Source: Gallibacterium anatis DSM 16844 = F 149
GTDB taxonomy: Bacteria; Pseudomonadota; Gammaproteobacteria; Enterobacterales; Pasteurellaceae
Length of the DNA stretch: 64,000 nucleotides
Assembly (NCBI RefSeq): GCF_000379785.1
Contig: NZ_KB903704.1
Span: 160-64,159 of the forward strand
Direction: 5' to 3'
In this document: positions 53,669 to 64,000 of the stretch, in pieces
How positions within the stretch are numbered: position 1 is the first letter of the stretch
Layout: each line of letters starts with the position of its first letter
Notes under the pieces: generated by a model
Told to the model about the DNA's origin: nothing
What the model saw: the letters and a program-made list of their open reading frames with translations, nothing else
Database searches by the model: none
Made by a program: the position numbers and the translations under genes

Positions 53669-55216
53669 TTATTTTGTTACCTGTGTACCACCAAATACTG
53701 AAGATGCCTCATTTGGCAAGCCAGATATTTTACCTACGACTTCTTCCATATTTTTACCTGCAAAAGTACCGCTAAAATTAGCATTTCTAAATGGCAAATT
53801 ATCTGGATTATTCCCTACAGGAATGATAGCTTTCCCAAGGGTGCCTCTAAAAGTAATCCCGTCACGATCTACAGAGATTTGACCATTTTTTAATAATAAA
53901 TCTCGGCGATCCTGTAGTGGATTTACGATTCTATTTGTAACTGTGCCATTCACTACATTTTTATCTAAATCGGCAGTTAATGTAATATCGCCGGATTTAC
54001 CGCCAACATTCAGCATATATCCACGATAAGTAATCTGCGGTGTTTTAGCTTTTACAGATTCATAACGCTGTTGTGCTTGCAATTTAATATCAACGCCTTT
54101 TTGATAATCAGTACGAGCAACATAATCGACTTTATCTTTATCGTCATCGACTAAAGCTTGAATTCGTTCTGGTTCATACTTTTCTAGCATCACAGGTCGC
54201 CAAGCTACATAAGAAGAGTAATTTTGATTAACAAAAAAAGCTTTACCAACCGCTTTTCCTTTATTTTCAGGTTGTTCAGAACCGATCAGAACTTCATTAA
54301 TTTTGCTAGGATTAGCTTTATATTGGGAAAGAGGTAGCGTAGGTGTATAAAAGCCAGAAAGTTCTACGCTGAACTCAGATAATTCTCGATTTCCTAACTC
54401 ATCAGTAATTACCTCAACATGTTTAGGCATTTTATTACCAGAAGTCTTAGCAAAGTTTGATTTTGAGAATGAGACATTATCGCGATCAAAATCGCGATCA
54501 AAATAGAGATCACGCCATCTTACTCCATCGCTATCTAATTCATATTGTTTCACCCACTCTTGATTTTTAGTATATTCTGCAATCTTCGTTGTTACTGCTT
54601 TTCGCTCTGCTGCAATTTTAGTGAGTTTATCTTGTTGTTGTTTAACTTGAGCATTTAAACCGCTTATTTGAGTTTCTAATGGTTTGATTTGTGCTTTGAG
54701 TTGCTCAACTTTCGTTGTCGATTGTTTAATTTGGGCGGTTAATTGATTTAATTGGTTTGTTTTACTACTCACATCAGCATTCACTTTTTTTAACTGAGTT
54801 TCTGCTGTATTTTTTTGTTTTACTAACTCCACTACTTTTGGATCAATTTTCTTTTGTAAATCAGCTAACTGAGCAGTTAAAGATTTAATTTGTCCTTCCA
54901 GCTGTGCTTTTTCTTTACTGCTAGCTTGTAAACTATTAGTTAAAGCATCACGCTCCTTTATTTTTGATTGTAAGTCCTGTTTTGCCTTAGTAATTTTACT
55001 TTGCAAATCTTTTATTTGATTATTTAATGCTACTGCTGTCTTCTCTTTCGCTGAAATCTCCTTATTTAATTGATTAATTTCAGCAATAAGTTGTTGCTTA
55101 GACAGGGTAGGAGAAGGTGATTTTTCCTGATTTTGTTCTGCAGCAAACACTGTATTCACTGCGATAACATTACTTATACATAATGCAAGTAAAGAAAATT
55201 TAATTGATTTTCTCAT
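53669..55216 (-). CDS. Putative secreted Slam client, coiled coil plus TbpB-like barrel, non-lipidated
   Basis: 515 residues. Signal peptide of the ordinary type, probably cut after A25 (NTVFA-AEQ); its Cys13 is not in a lipobox. Coiled coil from about 35 to 215 (LIAEINQLNKEISAKEKTA). C-terminal barrel GDITLTADLDKNVVNGTV, FSGTFAGKNMEEVVGKI, SVFGG parallels its neighbour, so the two are paralogues. Soluble Slam-secreted proteins are known (hemophilin HphA). First gene of the operon. Confidence 0.72.
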   Translation of the reverse strand: MRKSIKFSLLALCISNVIAVNTVFAAEQNQEKSPSPTLSKQQLIAEINQLNKEISAKEKTAVALNNQIKDLQSKITKAKQDLQSKIKERDALTNSLQASSKEKAQLEGQIKSLTAQLADLQKKIDPKVVELVKQKNTAETQLKKVNADVSSKTNQLNQLTAQIKQSTTKVEQLKAQIKPLETQISGLNAQVKQQQDKLTKIAAERKAVTTKIAEYTKNQEWVKQYELDSDGVRWRDLYFDRDFDRDNVSFSKSNFAKTSGNKMPKHVEVITDELGNRELSEFSVELSGFYTPTLPLSQYKANPSKINEVLIGSEQPENKGKAVGKAFFVNQNYSSYVAWRPVMLEKYEPERIQALVDDDKDKVDYVARTDYQKGVDIKLQAQQRYESVKAKTPQITYRGYMLNVGGKSGDITLTADLDKNVVNGTVTNRIVNPLQDRRDLLLKNGQISVDRDGITFRGTLGKAIIPVGNNPDNLPFRNANFSGTFAGKNMEEVVGKISGLPNEASSVFGGTQVTK

Positions 55217-55462
55217 AATTTATCCTTAAAGGTTATAAATAAGACTCACACTATCAAATAGTGCACAAAAACATTACTATCTAAATATCAAACTCAATAC
55301 AGCTAAATAGGTTGATAAGCTTTTCTCTAGCAATGGGTATGTTTATCAAAAAATCCAATATCAACTCACTATCAGTTATCATCAAATACACATTCATTTA
55401 ATATGAAAACACTATATCTGATAATTTCATATTAAAATTTTTTGAAAAAACTTCCCTAGTCT
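55217..55462. other. Upstream region of the Slam operon with 12-bp inverted repeat
   Basis: AT-rich 246 bp holding the leftward operon promoter, not precisely assignable. TTTAATATGAAA (55397-55408) and TTTCATATTAAA (55425-55436) are perfect 12-bp inverted arms 16 bp apart, a possible operator for expression control. No clear Fur box was seen. Confidence 0.5.
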
Positions 55463-55488
55463 AAAAAAAAAAACGCAATCGATTGCGT
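55463..55488 (-). terminator. Second terminator upstream of the Slam operon
   Basis: The palindrome ACGCAATCGATTGCGT (55473-55488) is followed on the minus strand by eleven T. With the terminator at 55590-55634 it doubly isolates the Slam operon from pta, or ends a small unannotated transcript between 55590 and 55490. Confidence 0.75.
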
Positions 55489-55589
55489 ATTATTTTACAT
55501 TTTTTTACAAATTATTTATTAATATAGATAAGATAGGTTTCAAAAATGAAAATTAAGAAAAATAGCAGGTATAAAAAGACCATCAAAAT

Positions 55590-55634
55590 AATTCAGAAAA
55601 TAAAAAAATCAGCCAACGATTTACGCCAGCTGAT
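55590..55634 (-). repeat. 45-bp direct repeat, copy 2 (pta terminator)
   Basis: Perfect copy of 50502-50546. Minus-strand stem AAATCAGC/GCTGATTT then T-run, 30 bp after the pta stop. The two copies enclose exactly the Slam cassette (about 5.1 kb). Confidence 0.92.
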
Positions 55635-55663
55635 TTCTTTTAATAATAAAAGATAATGAATGA

Positions 55664-57802
55664 TTAGTTTTGGGTTGCTTGAATTGCGGTTAAGGCAATG
55701 GTGTAAACAATATCATCCACTAATGCACCGCGGGATAGGTCATTTACCGGTTTACGCATACCTTGAAGCATCGGTCCAATAGAGATTAAATCTGCTGAAC
55801 GTTGCACTGCTTTATAGGTGGTGTTACCGGTATTCAAATCAGGGAAGATAAAGACTGTCGCTTTACCCGCTACTGGTGAATTTGGTGCTTTAGAACGTGC
55901 CACATCTTCCATCACAGCGGCATCATATTGTAATGGGCCGTCAATGATAAGATCTGGACGTTTCTCTTTCGCTAAACGAGTCGCTTCTTTTACTTTATCA
56001 ACATCCGCACCTTTGCCTGATGTGCCTGTTGAGTACGAGATCATTGCTACGCGTGGCTCAATACCAAACGCTTTCGCAGAATCTGCTGATTGAATCGCAA
56101 TTTCAGATAACTCTTCTGCTGTTGGATTTGGGTTAATAGCACAATCCCCATAAACAAGGACTTGATCCGGCAATAACATAAAGAACACAGAAGAAACTAA
56201 TGAACTACCCGGCGCAGTTTTAATTAACTGAAGTGGTGGACGAATAGTATTCGCAGTAGTATGTACCGCTCCTGAAACTAAGCCGTCAACTTCATTTGCT
56301 TCAAGCATCATTGTACCCAGCACAACGGTATCTTCGAGCTGTTCACGCGCCAAGACTTCTGTCATACCTTTGTTTTTACGCAACTCTACTAAACGAGCCA
56401 CATAATTTTCACGCACATCGGCAGGATTAATAATGGTAATACCTTTACCAAGCTGTACGCCTTGTGCTTCGGCAACACGTGCAACGGAAGTCGGATCTGC
56501 CAACAACACACATTCCGCAATGCCACGTTCCGCACAAAGTGCTGCAGCTTTAACGGTGCGAGGTTCATCTCCTTCAGGCAATACAATACGTTTTTTCGCA
56601 TTACGCGCCAATTCAGTTAATTGGAAACGGAATGCCGGTGGTGATAAACGATGAACTTTAGAAGTTGTTTCCACTAAAGATTCAATCAACTCTTTATTGA
56701 ACTGTTGTGCCATATAATCTTTGATAGCTTCGATACGTTCTTTATCATCAATCGGCACTTCAAGATTGAAACTCTGCAAACTTAATGCAGTTTGCCAAGT
56801 TGTACCTTCAACACGGAAAATTGGTAATCCGGTTTCAAAAGCACGTTCACATAACTTAGCCACATTGTTATCTAGACGATATCCGCCAGTTAATAACATT
56901 GCTCCAATTTCAACGCCATTCATTGCCGCCAAAGCAATCGCTACAACTACATCAGGGCGATCAGCAGAAGTTACCATTAAATTTCCAGCTTTAAGATGTT
57001 CAATCACGTGCGGTAAACTTCTAGCACAAAACGTAATACCACGAATACGACGTTTATTAATTTCACCCTCTTTTAAAATGGATGCGCCTAAATGGCGAGC
57101 GATGTCGATTGCACGGCTGGCAACCAATTCCGGATTCCAATCAATGCAAGCAAGCACACGAATTGGGCTTTTTTCAAACAATTTATAAACGGTATTGGCA
57201 TTAAGATGGCTGTGTTGGAAAGAATCGAAAATCTCAGCCAAATCTAAACGGGTGCGTCCACTTTCATCTGTCGGCGCATTGAATTTATTAATGACCACAC
57301 CCAATAAATTCGGGTTATTTTTACCACCGAAAAGAGAGGCTGCCGCTTCAACACGTTCTTTTAATTCCACCGGAGTATCGGTTGCCGGTGCAGTAACTAA
57401 AATAATTTCCGCATCCAATGCCTGCGCAATACGATAGTTAATACTGTTGGCATAAGAGTTTTTGCGAGTTGGAATTAAGCCCTCAACCACAACAATTTCA
57501 TTGTTTCTTGCTAAGATTTGATGACGTTCAACAATTTTTTCCAACAATACATCGGTTTGATTCTGTCCGATCATATTTTCCGCTTCACTTAATAAAAATG
57601 TTTTTGCGGTATCGATTGTCGGGCTTTGATAAAGAATAGACGTGGTTCTATCTAAAGTATCTTCTCCACTAATAGGTTGTGAGATCGGCTTCATAAAGCC
57701 AATTTTTGCCCCTTTTTGCTCAAGGGCTTGGATTAAACCTAAACTGACACTGGTCAAGCCAACGCCGGTACTGATTGGAATCAGGATAATAGTTCTTGAC
57801 AT
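55664..57802 (-). CDS. pta: Phosphate acetyltransferase
   Basis: 712 residues, the long enteric form. N-terminal P-loop-like BioD/DRTGG region ([19 protein letters not shown]), regulatory middle, and C-terminal catalytic domain (about 390-712: [65 protein letters not shown]; quoted in parts). Converts acetyl-CoA and phosphate to acetyl phosphate; with AckA forms the acetate overflow path. Confidence 0.96.
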   Translation of the reverse strand: MSRTIILIPISTGVGLTSVSLGLIQALEQKGAKIGFMKPISQPISGEDTLDRTTSILYQSPTIDTAKTFLLSEAENMIGQNQTDVLLEKIVERHQILARNNEIVVVEGLIPTRKNSYANSINYRIAQALDAEIILVTAPATDTPVELKERVEAAASLFGGKNNPNLLGVVINKFNAPTDESGRTRLDLAEIFDSFQHSHLNANTVYKLFEKSPIRVLACIDWNPELVASRAIDIARHLGASILKEGEINKRRIRGITFCARSLPHVIEHLKAGNLMVTSADRPDVVVAIALAAMNGVEIGAMLLTGGYRLDNNVAKLCERAFETGLPIFRVEGTTWQTALSLQSFNLEVPIDDKERIEAIKDYMAQQFNKELIESLVETTSKVHRLSPPAFRFQLTELARNAKKRIVLPEGDEPRTVKAAALCAERGIAECVLLADPTSVARVAEAQGVQLGKGITIINPADVRENYVARLVELRKNKGMTEVLAREQLEDTVVLGTMMLEANEVDGLVSGAVHTTANTIRPPLQLIKTAPGSSLVSSVFFMLLPDQVLVYGDCAINPNPTAEELSEIAIQSADSAKAFGIEPRVAMISYSTGTSGKGADVDKVKEATRLAKEKRPDLIIDGPLQYDAAVMEDVARSKAPNSPVAGKATVFIFPDLNTGNTTYKAVQRSADLISIGPMLQGMRKPVNDLSRGALVDDIVYTIALTAIQATQN

Positions 57803-57827
57803 AATAACCTTCTTACTCAGGAATAAA

Positions 57828-57857
57828 AAACAAACTGCCGATAATTTATCGGCAGTT
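57828..57857 (-). terminator. Hairpin between ackA and pta
   Basis: AACTGCCGATAA-T-TTATCGGCAGTT (57833-57857), 12-base arms, followed on the minus strand by TGTTTTTT. Probably partial termination, giving more ackA than pta mRNA. Confidence 0.78.
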
Positions 57858-57868
57858 CAGAAAAACAA

Positions 57869-59074
57869 TTATTTGACGCAAAGACGTGCTGTATCTTGTG
57901 CAATTACTAATTCTTCGTTTGTCGGAATTACAATAGCAATAGGTGAATCTTCAGTAGTAATCACACCTTCGTTACCAAAACGCGCAGCAAGATTACGTTC
58001 TTTATCAACTTTATAACCAAAAGTTTTTAAATGCGCTAAAGTTAATTCACGAACGTGTGCGGAATTTTCACCAATACCACCAGTAAATACAATCGCATCA
58101 ATCGGTTCACCCACAGCAACCATATAGCTACCGATATATTTTGCTAAACGATAGCAGAAAACGTCTAAAGCACGTTTTGCCGCTTCTTCTTTATCGTAAT
58201 TATCTTCCGCATAACGGCAATCACTGCTGACTTCGGTTAAGCCTAATAAACCGGATTTTTTGGTCAGAGTAAGCTCAATTTCATCCATACTCATTCCCAA
58301 TGTTTTTGACATAAAGAATGTGACCGCCGGATCAACATCACCGCAACGTGTTCCCATAACTAAACCTTCTAACGGTGTTAATCCCATTGAGGTATCAACA
58401 CATTTGCCGTGACGGATTGCAGAAACTGATGCGCCATTACCTAAATGGCAAGTAATCGCATTAATTTTATCTTCAGCAATATTAAGGCGTTTCGCTGCTT
58501 CTTTAGTTACATAATAGTGGCTGGTGCCGTGTGCACCATAGCGGCGAACACCGTGTTCTTTATACATTGAATATGGCAATGCGTATAAGAATGCTTCTTC
58601 AGGGATAGTTTGGTGGAAGGCAGTATCAAACACGACAACATTTTTATCTTTCAATTCAGGGAACATTTTGAAAGACTCTTCAATTCCGATTAAGTGCGCA
58701 GGATTGTGTAACGGTGCAAATTGAATTGCTTCACGAATACCTTCAATAACGCTTTCATCAACAATAGTTGACGCTGTAAAACGTTCACCACCGTGTACGA
58801 TACGATGTCCGATTGCGGCGATATTCTCTTTTAAAGACGGATCTAATGGGAAAATATGTTTCACGATAAAATCAAGTGCTTCACTATGCGCTGCACCTGC
58901 ACCTAATTCAGCATTCCCTTTTTCACCGTGCAATTTCCATTTAATACGTGCATCAGGCAAATGGAATGCTTCGGCAAGACCGGATAACTTCTCTTCTCCG
59001 CTTTCAGGATTTAAAATAGCGAATTTTAATGATGAACTTCCACAGTTAAGAATAAGAATAAGATTTTGCGTCAT
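57869..59074 (-). CDS. ackA: Acetate kinase
   Basis: 401 residues: [14 protein letters not shown] at the start, [57 protein letters not shown]-type [14 protein letters not shown]. Makes ATP and acetate from acetyl phosphate. Divergent from yfbV as in E. coli; 190-bp gap holds both promoters, no operator recognised. Confidence 0.97.
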   Translation of the reverse strand: MTQNLILILNCGSSSLKFAILNPESGEEKLSGLAEAFHLPDARIKWKLHGEKGNAELGAGAAHSEALDFIVKHIFPLDPSLKENIAAIGHRIVHGGERFTASTIVDESVIEGIREAIQFAPLHNPAHLIGIEESFKMFPELKDKNVVVFDTAFHQTIPEEAFLYALPYSMYKEHGVRRYGAHGTSHYYVTKEAAKRLNIAEDKINAITCHLGNGASVSAIRHGKCVDTSMGLTPLEGLVMGTRCGDVDPAVTFFMSKTLGMSMDEIELTLTKKSGLLGLTEVSSDCRYAEDNYDKEEAAKRALDVFCYRLAKYIGSYMVAVGEPIDAIVFTGGIGENSAHVRELTLAHLKTFGYKVDKERNLAARFGNEGVITTEDSPIAIVIPTNEELVIAQDTARLCVK

Positions 59075-59264
59075 TGAAATAACCTATCTTGTTGAATTAA
59101 GAGTAATCTGTTTGAATAAACAGGATGATAAATTTTGTGGCGATAGGATACACTGTTATGCGTAAAAAATAAATTTCAAAGCGAATAAAATCAAAATTTT
59201 TTTAATTTTTCAAAAAAAGTGTAACCTATTTGGGTCAGATTGGTTAAAAAAATAGGATTAATTT

Positions 59265-59708
59265 ATGTTCAATATGCTAAAACAAGGTGTTAATTATGCT
59301 GCAATGTGGCAAGAAATCAGTCATATCAAAAAACTGCAAATGATCTTCCCGGAACCTAGAATTATTAAAGCGACAAAATTTTCTCAACAATTATTAATGC
59401 CCTTGTTATTGTTAACCCTTGCCTGGCAATATTTTGTCATCGGTTATCATATTGCTTCGTTCGCCAGTACCATTTTGACGATTATTTTTATCATCTCGTT
59501 GCCTTTACAAGGTTTTTATTGGTTAGGAAAACGTTCGTTAACGCCATTAAACGAAGGCACCTTGGCGTGGTACTTTAAGATCTATCAAAAATTGAGTTTA
59601 CAGAAAGCCTTACCGGCAATGGAAACACAACCCACATTTAATGACTTGGTTCGCTTATTGCAACTTGCCGATAAAACGTTAGATCAGGATTTTTGGGAGG
59701 AAATTTAA
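59265..59708 (+). CDS. yfbV: UPF0208 inner-membrane protein YfbV
   Basis: 147 residues; FNMLKQGVNYAAMWQEISH, two hydrophobic helices (LMPLLLLTLAWQYFVI and FASTILTIIFIISLPLQG), then WLGKRSLTPLNEGTLA-like text and a short acidic tail. E. coli YfbV lies divergent from ackA and limits long-range contacts in the Ter macrodomain. Same context here. Confidence 0.9.
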   Translation: MFNMLKQGVNYAAMWQEISHIKKLQMIFPEPRIIKATKFSQQLLMPLLLLTLAWQYFVIGYHIASFASTILTIIFIISLPLQGFYWLGKRSLTPLNEGTLAWYFKIYQKLSLQKALPAMETQPTFNDLVRLLQLADKTLDQDFWEEI

Positions 59709-59709
59709 T

Positions 59710-59740
59710 CAAAAAAGAAAGGGAATAACGACTTATTCCC
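59710..59740 (-). terminator. moa operon terminator
   Basis: GGGAATAA/TTATTCCC with 4-nt loop (59721-59740), then TTTCTTTTTTG on the minus strand. It overlaps the last codons of moaE. Confidence 0.8.
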
Positions 59741-60188
59741 ATCTATGCACTGCTTGTTGGTCAGATTCTCTGCTATCCAGCCAACGATCACCGTTTTTTG
59801 TCGTCTCTTTTTTCCAAAACGGTGCTTTGGTTTTTAAAAAATCCATAATAAATTCATTGGCTTGATAAGCACTGCCACGATGGGCGGAGCTGACCGCCAC
59901 CGCTACGATTTCATCACCGGTATATAATTGTCCGACCCGATGTACGATATAAATACGCTGTAATTGCCAGCGTTGTGCTGCCTGTTCAGCAATTTCTCGG
60001 AGTGCCTTTTCCGTCATTGCCGGATAATGCTCAAGATATAAACCGGAAACATTGTCACCTAAATTCATATCCCGCACTTTACCGACAAAAATGACTGTCG
60101 CCCCACTCTCTGCAGACGCAGAAGTCCATTGATAAATAGCATTTTGATCAAATGGCTCAGTCTGCACGCTAATTTCAATTTCCGCCAT
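59733..60188 (-). CDS. moaE: Molybdopterin synthase catalytic subunit
   Basis: 151 residues. TVIFVGKVRDMNLGDNVSGL, YLEHYPAMTEKALREI, IVHRVGQLYTGDEIVAVAVSSAHR and the active Lys region FLKTKAPFWKKE. With MoaD-thiocarboxylate converts cPMP to molybdopterin. One base from moaD. Confidence 0.95.
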   Translation of the reverse strand: MAEIEISVQTEPFDQNAIYQWTSASAESGATVIFVGKVRDMNLGDNVSGLYLEHYPAMTEKALREIAEQAAQRWQLQRIYIVHRVGQLYTGDEIVAVAVSSAHRGSAYQANEFIMDFLKTKAPFWKKETTKNGDRWLDSRESDQQAVHRWE

Positions 60189-60189
60189 T

Positions 60190-60435
60190 TTAACCTCCGG
60201 TCACCGGTGGGAAAAAGGCAACTTCATCTCCTGCTTGCAATGGTGTAGATAACGGCACAATTGATTGATTCACCGCTACCAAAATGCGCCCGGAATTTAA
60301 GGCTAATGCCCAACGTTCACCTTTTTCTGATAATGCTTGGCGTAATGCTTCGGCATCTGCATATTTCGCTTCAACTTCGATCGCAGACTTGCCGATTAAC
60401 TCTCTTGTTTGCGCAAAAAAGACAACTTTAATCAT
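60190..60435 (-). CDS. moaD: Molybdopterin synthase sulfur-carrier subunit
   Basis: 81 residues, ubiquitin-like fold: [40 protein letters not shown], ending in the essential Gly-Gly that is thiocarboxylated. Overlaps moaC by four bases. Confidence 0.95.
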   Translation of the reverse strand: MIKVVFFAQTRELIGKSAIEVEAKYADAEALRQALSEKGERWALALNSGRILVAVNQSIVPLSTPLQAGDEVAFFPPVTGG

Positions 60436-60914
60436 TCCGCCTCCGCTTTAAAATGACCCGATTTACCGCCCAGTTTTTCCAATAAACGAATACCGTCAAT
60501 TTTCATATCTTTTTGCACCGCTTTACACATATCATAAATGGTCAAAGCCGCTACAGACACCGCAGTCAATGCCTCCATTTCTACGCCGGTTTTTGCGGTC
60601 AACTTGCAATAACTTTCAATACGAATGCGATTGTGTTCCGGTTCGGCAAAAAGTGAAACTTCCACTTTGCTCAATAACAACGGATGACATAACGGAATTA
60701 ATTCCCACGTCCGTTTTGCTGCCTGAATACCGGCAATCCTTGCAGTCGCAAAAACATCACCTTTATGATGTTTCCCCTCTATAATCATCGCTAATGTTTC
60801 CGCTGCCATTAACACGTACCCTTCGGCTCGTGCTTCACGTACGGTGTCCGCCTTGGCAGAAACATCCACCATATTCGCTTCACCGGATTGATTAATATGC
60901 GTAAATTGACTCAT
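60432..60914 (-). CDS. moaC: Cyclic pyranopterin monophosphate synthase
   Basis: 160 residues from ATG 60914 ([19 protein letters not shown] upstream), equal to E. coli MoaC. A longer frame to 60980 would overlap moaA and is rejected. Contains [51 protein letters not shown]. Second enzyme of molybdenum-cofactor synthesis. Confidence 0.95.
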   Translation of the reverse strand: MSQFTHINQSGEANMVDVSAKADTVREARAEGYVLMAAETLAMIIEGKHHKGDVFATARIAGIQAAKRTWELIPLCHPLLLSKVEVSLFAEPEHNRIRIESYCKLTAKTGVEMEALTAVSVAALTIYDMCKAVQKDMKIDGIRLLEKLGGKSGHFKAEAE

Positions 60915-60936
60915 ATTGTTCCCATTAAATTCAAAA

Positions 60937-61953
60937 TTAACCGCCGATCGAGGCAAGATGCTGTCTGACGCCACTATCACCTTGATGCAAAAAGTGATGT
61001 TCTCGTTTGCCTTGCAAGGCAGTGATCAAACGTTGTTGCAATTCAGTCTGTTGCTCATCATTTTGTAACCAAGGACGAATATCAATGCCCTCTTCGCCAA
61101 ACAGACAAAGATGCAGTTTCCCTTTTGCAGAAACCCTTAAACGATTACAGCTGGCACAAAAATCTTTTTCATACGGCATTATTAATCCGATTTCACCAAC
61201 ATAGTCCGGATGCTTGAACACTTGTGCCGGGCCATCAGTATAATGTTTTTGCTGTAATTGCCAGCCCGAAGCCAATAAACGCTGCTTTAACACCGCACCG
61301 GATAAATGATGTTGGTGAAAAAAAGCATCCATTTCGCCGGTTTGCATTAATTCGATAAAACGCATTTGAATCGGTTGATGTTTAATCCACGCCAAAAATG
61401 AATTAAAACCGTGATCATTTAAATTTTTCATCAACACTGCATTTACTTTGATTTTTTCATAACCGACTGCAAACGCACGTTCGATACCTTTGAGAATATC
61501 GTGCAATTTATTCTCTCCGGTAATCAGATGAAAAAGACGCGGATCTAAGCTGTCCACACTGACATTAATTGAATCAATGCCGGCTTGCTTCCAACTCGCT
61601 ACCTCTTTTGCCATACGGTAACCGTTAGTGGTTAAAGCAATTTTCTTGATCGATTGTTGACGGCGAATCGCCTCCACCACTGCAAGAAAGTCTTTTCTTA
61701 ATGTCGGCTCTCCACCGGTAATCCGCACTTTTTCCGTGCCTAATTCGGCAAAAGCACTCACAAGACGCGCTATTTCATCAACACTCAGGAACATCTGTTT
61801 GTTGCTTGGCGGCTGATAGCCATTCGGCAAACAGTAATTACATTTGAAATTACAGACATCTGTAATAGAAAGACGAAGATAAAAATATTGACGGTTGAAT
61901 GCGTCAATCAATCGATCTTCGGATGATGTAAACATTTTGATAAGTTGTTGCAT
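60937..61953 (-). CDS. moaA: GTP 3',8-cyclase
   Basis: 338 residues from ATG 61953, after AAAGGTG; upstream in-frame codons lie in the riboswitch region. Radical SAM cluster CNFKCNYC; second cluster CASCNRL ... HLCLF; C-terminal Gly-Gly (ASIGG) needed for activation. Starts the molybdopterin path from GTP. Confidence 0.96.
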   Translation of the reverse strand: MQQLIKMFTSSEDRLIDAFNRQYFYLRLSITDVCNFKCNYCLPNGYQPPSNKQMFLSVDEIARLVSAFAELGTEKVRITGGEPTLRKDFLAVVEAIRRQQSIKKIALTTNGYRMAKEVASWKQAGIDSINVSVDSLDPRLFHLITGENKLHDILKGIERAFAVGYEKIKVNAVLMKNLNDHGFNSFLAWIKHQPIQMRFIELMQTGEMDAFFHQHHLSGAVLKQRLLASGWQLQQKHYTDGPAQVFKHPDYVGEIGLIMPYEKDFCASCNRLRVSAKGKLHLCLFGEEGIDIRPWLQNDEQQTELQQRLITALQGKREHHFLHQGDSGVRQHLASIGG

Positions 61954-62073
61954 AGACACCTTTCTAAATACGAGAGGATAGATCGTTTCCCATCTATCCT
62001 TGAACACATTGTGTTGGCATAGCCACCATATCTTACGACTTAGGTAAACTAGCTCGGAGTATGCTAAAAAATT
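61954..62073 (-). ncRNA. Probable molybdenum-cofactor (Moco) riboswitch, moaA leader
   Basis: A ~120-nt leader between the predicted start and moaA. It has ACTCCGAG ... GTTTACCT near the 5' side, small hairpins GGCTATGCC and ACACAATGTGT, and the stem GGATAGAT/ATCTATCC capped by GGGAAACG, close to the start codon. Length, GAAA loop and position before moaA match the Moco RNA family known upstream of moaA in gamma-proteobacteria. I judged this by eye, not by a covariance model. Confidence 0.6.
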
Positions 62074-62079
62074 GCTTTT

Positions 62080-62107
62080 ATTGTATTACACTGTTCGGCA
62101 GTTGCAA
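62080..62107 (-). promoter_or_regulatory. moaA operon promoter
   Basis: On the minus strand TTGCAA (62107-62102), 16 bp, TACAAT (62085-62080). Start about 62073, immediately before the structured leader. Confidence 0.65.
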
Positions 62108-62133
62108 TAACCTGTTGCCGTTATTTCACGCAA

Positions 62134-64000
62134 CTATTTTGCTCTTGCCACCCATTTGCCGTCAATATAATCAGCCATCCATTTGGTCGCCTTACCCTCT
62201 TTCTCAGAGTTAACATATTGGCGTTTCTCTTTACGGCTAAAACGAATCACCGTCGGATTACCTTCCGGATCTTGCTGCGGTGCATCGGCTAAATACTGCA
62301 GTTTTTCCGGCAAACGATCACGATATTGTGCCAATTCCGACACTTTTGCCGGACGAGTTTCCCGAGATTTCGGGAAATTATGCGCCGACATAAAGACACC
62401 ACTGGCACCGTCACGCAAGACAAAATAGGCATCCGATTTTTCACATTTTAATTCAGGGAACGGTATTGGATCCTCTTTTGGCGGTGCAACTTCACCGTTT
62501 TTTAAGATCTTACGAGTATTATCGCATTGTGTGCACGCCATATATTTACCGAAACGGCCTAATTTTAAATGCATATCCGCACCGCATTTATCACACTCAA
62601 CGACCGGCCCATCATACCCTTTAATTTTAAACTGCCCCTCTTCAACTACATAGCCGTCACAATTCGGGTTATTACCACAAATATGCAATTTACGGTGCGC
62701 ATCGATTAAATAACTGTCCATTGCCGTACCGCATTTCGGACAACGTTTACGTTCCATTAACGCTTTGGTTTCTGAATTATCATCAAGCACATTTAACAAT
62801 TCCGCTTCCGGAATTAAATTAATTGTGGTTTTACAACGCTCTTTTGGCGGCAAAGCATAGCCTGTACAACCTAAAAATACGCCGGTGCTAGCAGTACGGA
62901 TCGCCATTGGACGACCACAACTTGGGCAAGGAATATTGGTTTCAACCAAATGATTCGGTTTCATTCCCCCTTCCAATTCATCCAATTCTGCTTGTGAAAG
63001 TTTAGTTGAGAAATCAGCAAAGAATTGATTTAACTGCTGTTTCCAATCTGTTTTTCCTGCTGCAATTTGATCCAATACGTCTTCCATATTGGCTGTAAAA
63101 TCATAATTCATTAGATCAGGGAAAGATTCATTAAGGCGATCGGTAACAATTTCTCCCATTTTTTCTGCATAAAAGCGGCGATTTTCTGTGCGTACATAAC
63201 CACGATCCTGAATAGTCGAAATAATCGAGGCATAAGTTGATGGACGCCCTATCCCCCGTTTTTCCAGCTCTTTGACTAATGCTGCTTCAGTATAACGTGC
63301 TGGCGGTTTAGTGAAATGCTGGCTTGGTATTACTTGCGAGAGTGTTAACTCTTCACCTTTTTTCACCTCTGGCAAAACACGATCTTCCGCATTTTTACCA
63401 ATTGGCGGCAATACTTTTGTCCAACCATCAAAACGCAATACTCGCCCTTTAACTTTCAAGGTGTAATCATCTGCTGTCGCCGTTACTATTGTAGAATCAT
63501 AATTCGCCGCCGTCATTTGGCACGCCAAAAATTGACGCCAAATTAAATCATAAAGACGAATTGCATCTTTTTCCATTCCTTGTAAATCATCCGCTTTTAG
63601 CTGAATATCGGAAGGACGAATTGCTTCGTGTGCCTCTTGTGCATTTTCTTTACTAGAATAATAATTCGGCTTTTCCGGTAAATACGCAGTACTGAAATTA
63701 TCGGAAATATATGCTCTTGCCATCGTCAATGCATCCTGACTCAAATTAGTCGAGTCGGTACGCATATAGGTAATATAACCGGCTTCGTATAAACGTTGTG
63801 CCAACAACATGGTTTTCTTCACGCCAAACCCTAAACGAGTGCTGGCGGTTTGTTGCAATGTCGAGGTAATAAAGGGGGCTTTAGCGCGTGATTGAGTCGG
63901 TTTTGTTTCAACTTCAGTGACAATGTAACGTGAATTTTTTAAGGTTTCTGTTGCTTTGTCGGCACCTTGTTTATCTTTTATTTGCAATGGTTTGGATTGA
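62134..64000 (-). CDS. topA: DNA topoisomerase I (N-terminus outside window)
   Basis: 622 C-terminal residues, open to the window edge (upstream codons read [12 protein letters not shown]). Catalytic Tyr in [33 protein letters not shown]. The C-terminus has three Cys4 zinc ribbons ([24 protein letters not shown] with their partner Cys) and a further DNA-binding domain. Relaxes negative supercoils. E. coli TopA has 865 residues, so about 240 lie beyond 64000. Confidence 0.96.
   Translation of the reverse strand, partial: QSKPLQIKDKQGADKATETLKNSRYIVTEVETKPTQSRAKAPFITSTLQQTASTRLGFGVKKTMLLAQRLYEAGYITYMRTDSTNLSQDALTMARAYISDNFSTAYLPEKPNYYSSKENAQEAHEAIRPSDIQLKADDLQGMEKDAIRLYDLIWRQFLACQMTAANYDSTIVTATADDYTLKVKGRVLRFDGWTKVLPPIGKNAEDRVLPEVKKGEELTLSQVIPSQHFTKPPARYTEAALVKELEKRGIGRPSTYASIISTIQDRGYVRTENRRFYAEKMGEIVTDRLNESFPDLMNYDFTANMEDVLDQIAAGKTDWKQQLNQFFADFSTKLSQAELDELEGGMKPNHLVETNIPCPSCGRPMAIRTASTGVFLGCTGYALPPKERCKTTINLIPEAELLNVLDDNSETKALMERKRCPKCGTAMDSYLIDAHRKLHICGNNPNCDGYVVEEGQFKIKGYDGPVVECDKCGADMHLKLGRFGKYMACTQCDNTRKILKNGEVAPPKEDPIPFPELKCEKSDAYFVLRDGASGVFMSAHNFPKSRETRPAKVSELAQYRDRLPEKLQYLADAPQQDPEGNPTVIRFSRKEKRQYVNSEKEGKATKWMADYIDGKWVARAK

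Noticed and set aside
53485-53700. Frameshift or pseudogene in the coiled-coil Slam clients
   Set aside because: Both frames are continuous with signal peptides and complete C-terminal barrels; the repetitive appearance is coiled-coil heptads.

Overview
The window is chromosomal DNA from a member of the Pasteurellaceae. Evidence: an AT-rich genome; the gene content (trpEGD-trpCF-trpBA in one run, purR, ribE-norM, asnS, nrdAB, ackA-pta-yfbV, moaACDE, topA); and several copies of the Haemophilus-type DNA-uptake 9-mer AAGTGCGGT (7798-7806, 28073-28081, reverse copy 48577-48585). I cannot fix the genus from sequence alone.

Left host block (1-15237): the tail of a membrane protein; a six-gene tryptophan operon whose promoter -10 lies inside a TrpR-type operator; purR convergent with ribE; norM; a Gfo/Idh/MocA oxidoreductase; a likely sigmaE-driven small RNA; a divergent NagC/Mlc-type regulator; asnS; and tRNA-Val(GAC).

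Prophage (15224-46416, about 31.2 kb): a P2-superfamily phage with an HP1/K139-like virion, integrated into the 3' end of tRNA-Val with 15-bp att repeats. Order: integrase (+); a leftward early operon (RHH regulator, small genes, P2 gpA-type replication endonuclease, AlpA-like DNA-binding protein); a rightward immunity/cargo group (short repressor, a TM-WYL-BRCT protein, a ParDE-like pair); a long leftward late operon (scaffold, capsid, tail tube and sheath, lysis genes, tape measure with programmed -1 frameshift, baseplate, fibre, Dam methylase, hub/spike); rightward terminase and portal; then an Ibs-like type I toxin locus, an RHH protein and an Ogr/Delta late activator. Large inverted repeats sit at the divergent late-promoter region and before ogr.

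Right host block (46417-64000): debris of another gene just outside attR; nrdA-nrdB with NrdR boxes; a Slam surface-export cassette (Slam plus one lipidated and one non-lipidated coiled-coil substrate) bracketed by perfect 45-bp direct repeats that are also terminators; ackA-pta; yfbV; moaA-C-D-E behind a probable Moco riboswitch; and topA, cut by the window end.

The most interesting items are the Ibs-like toxin locus with both opposing promoters visible, the repeat-bracketed Slam cassette, the TM-WYL-BRCT prophage protein and the sigmaE-type sRNA candidate.
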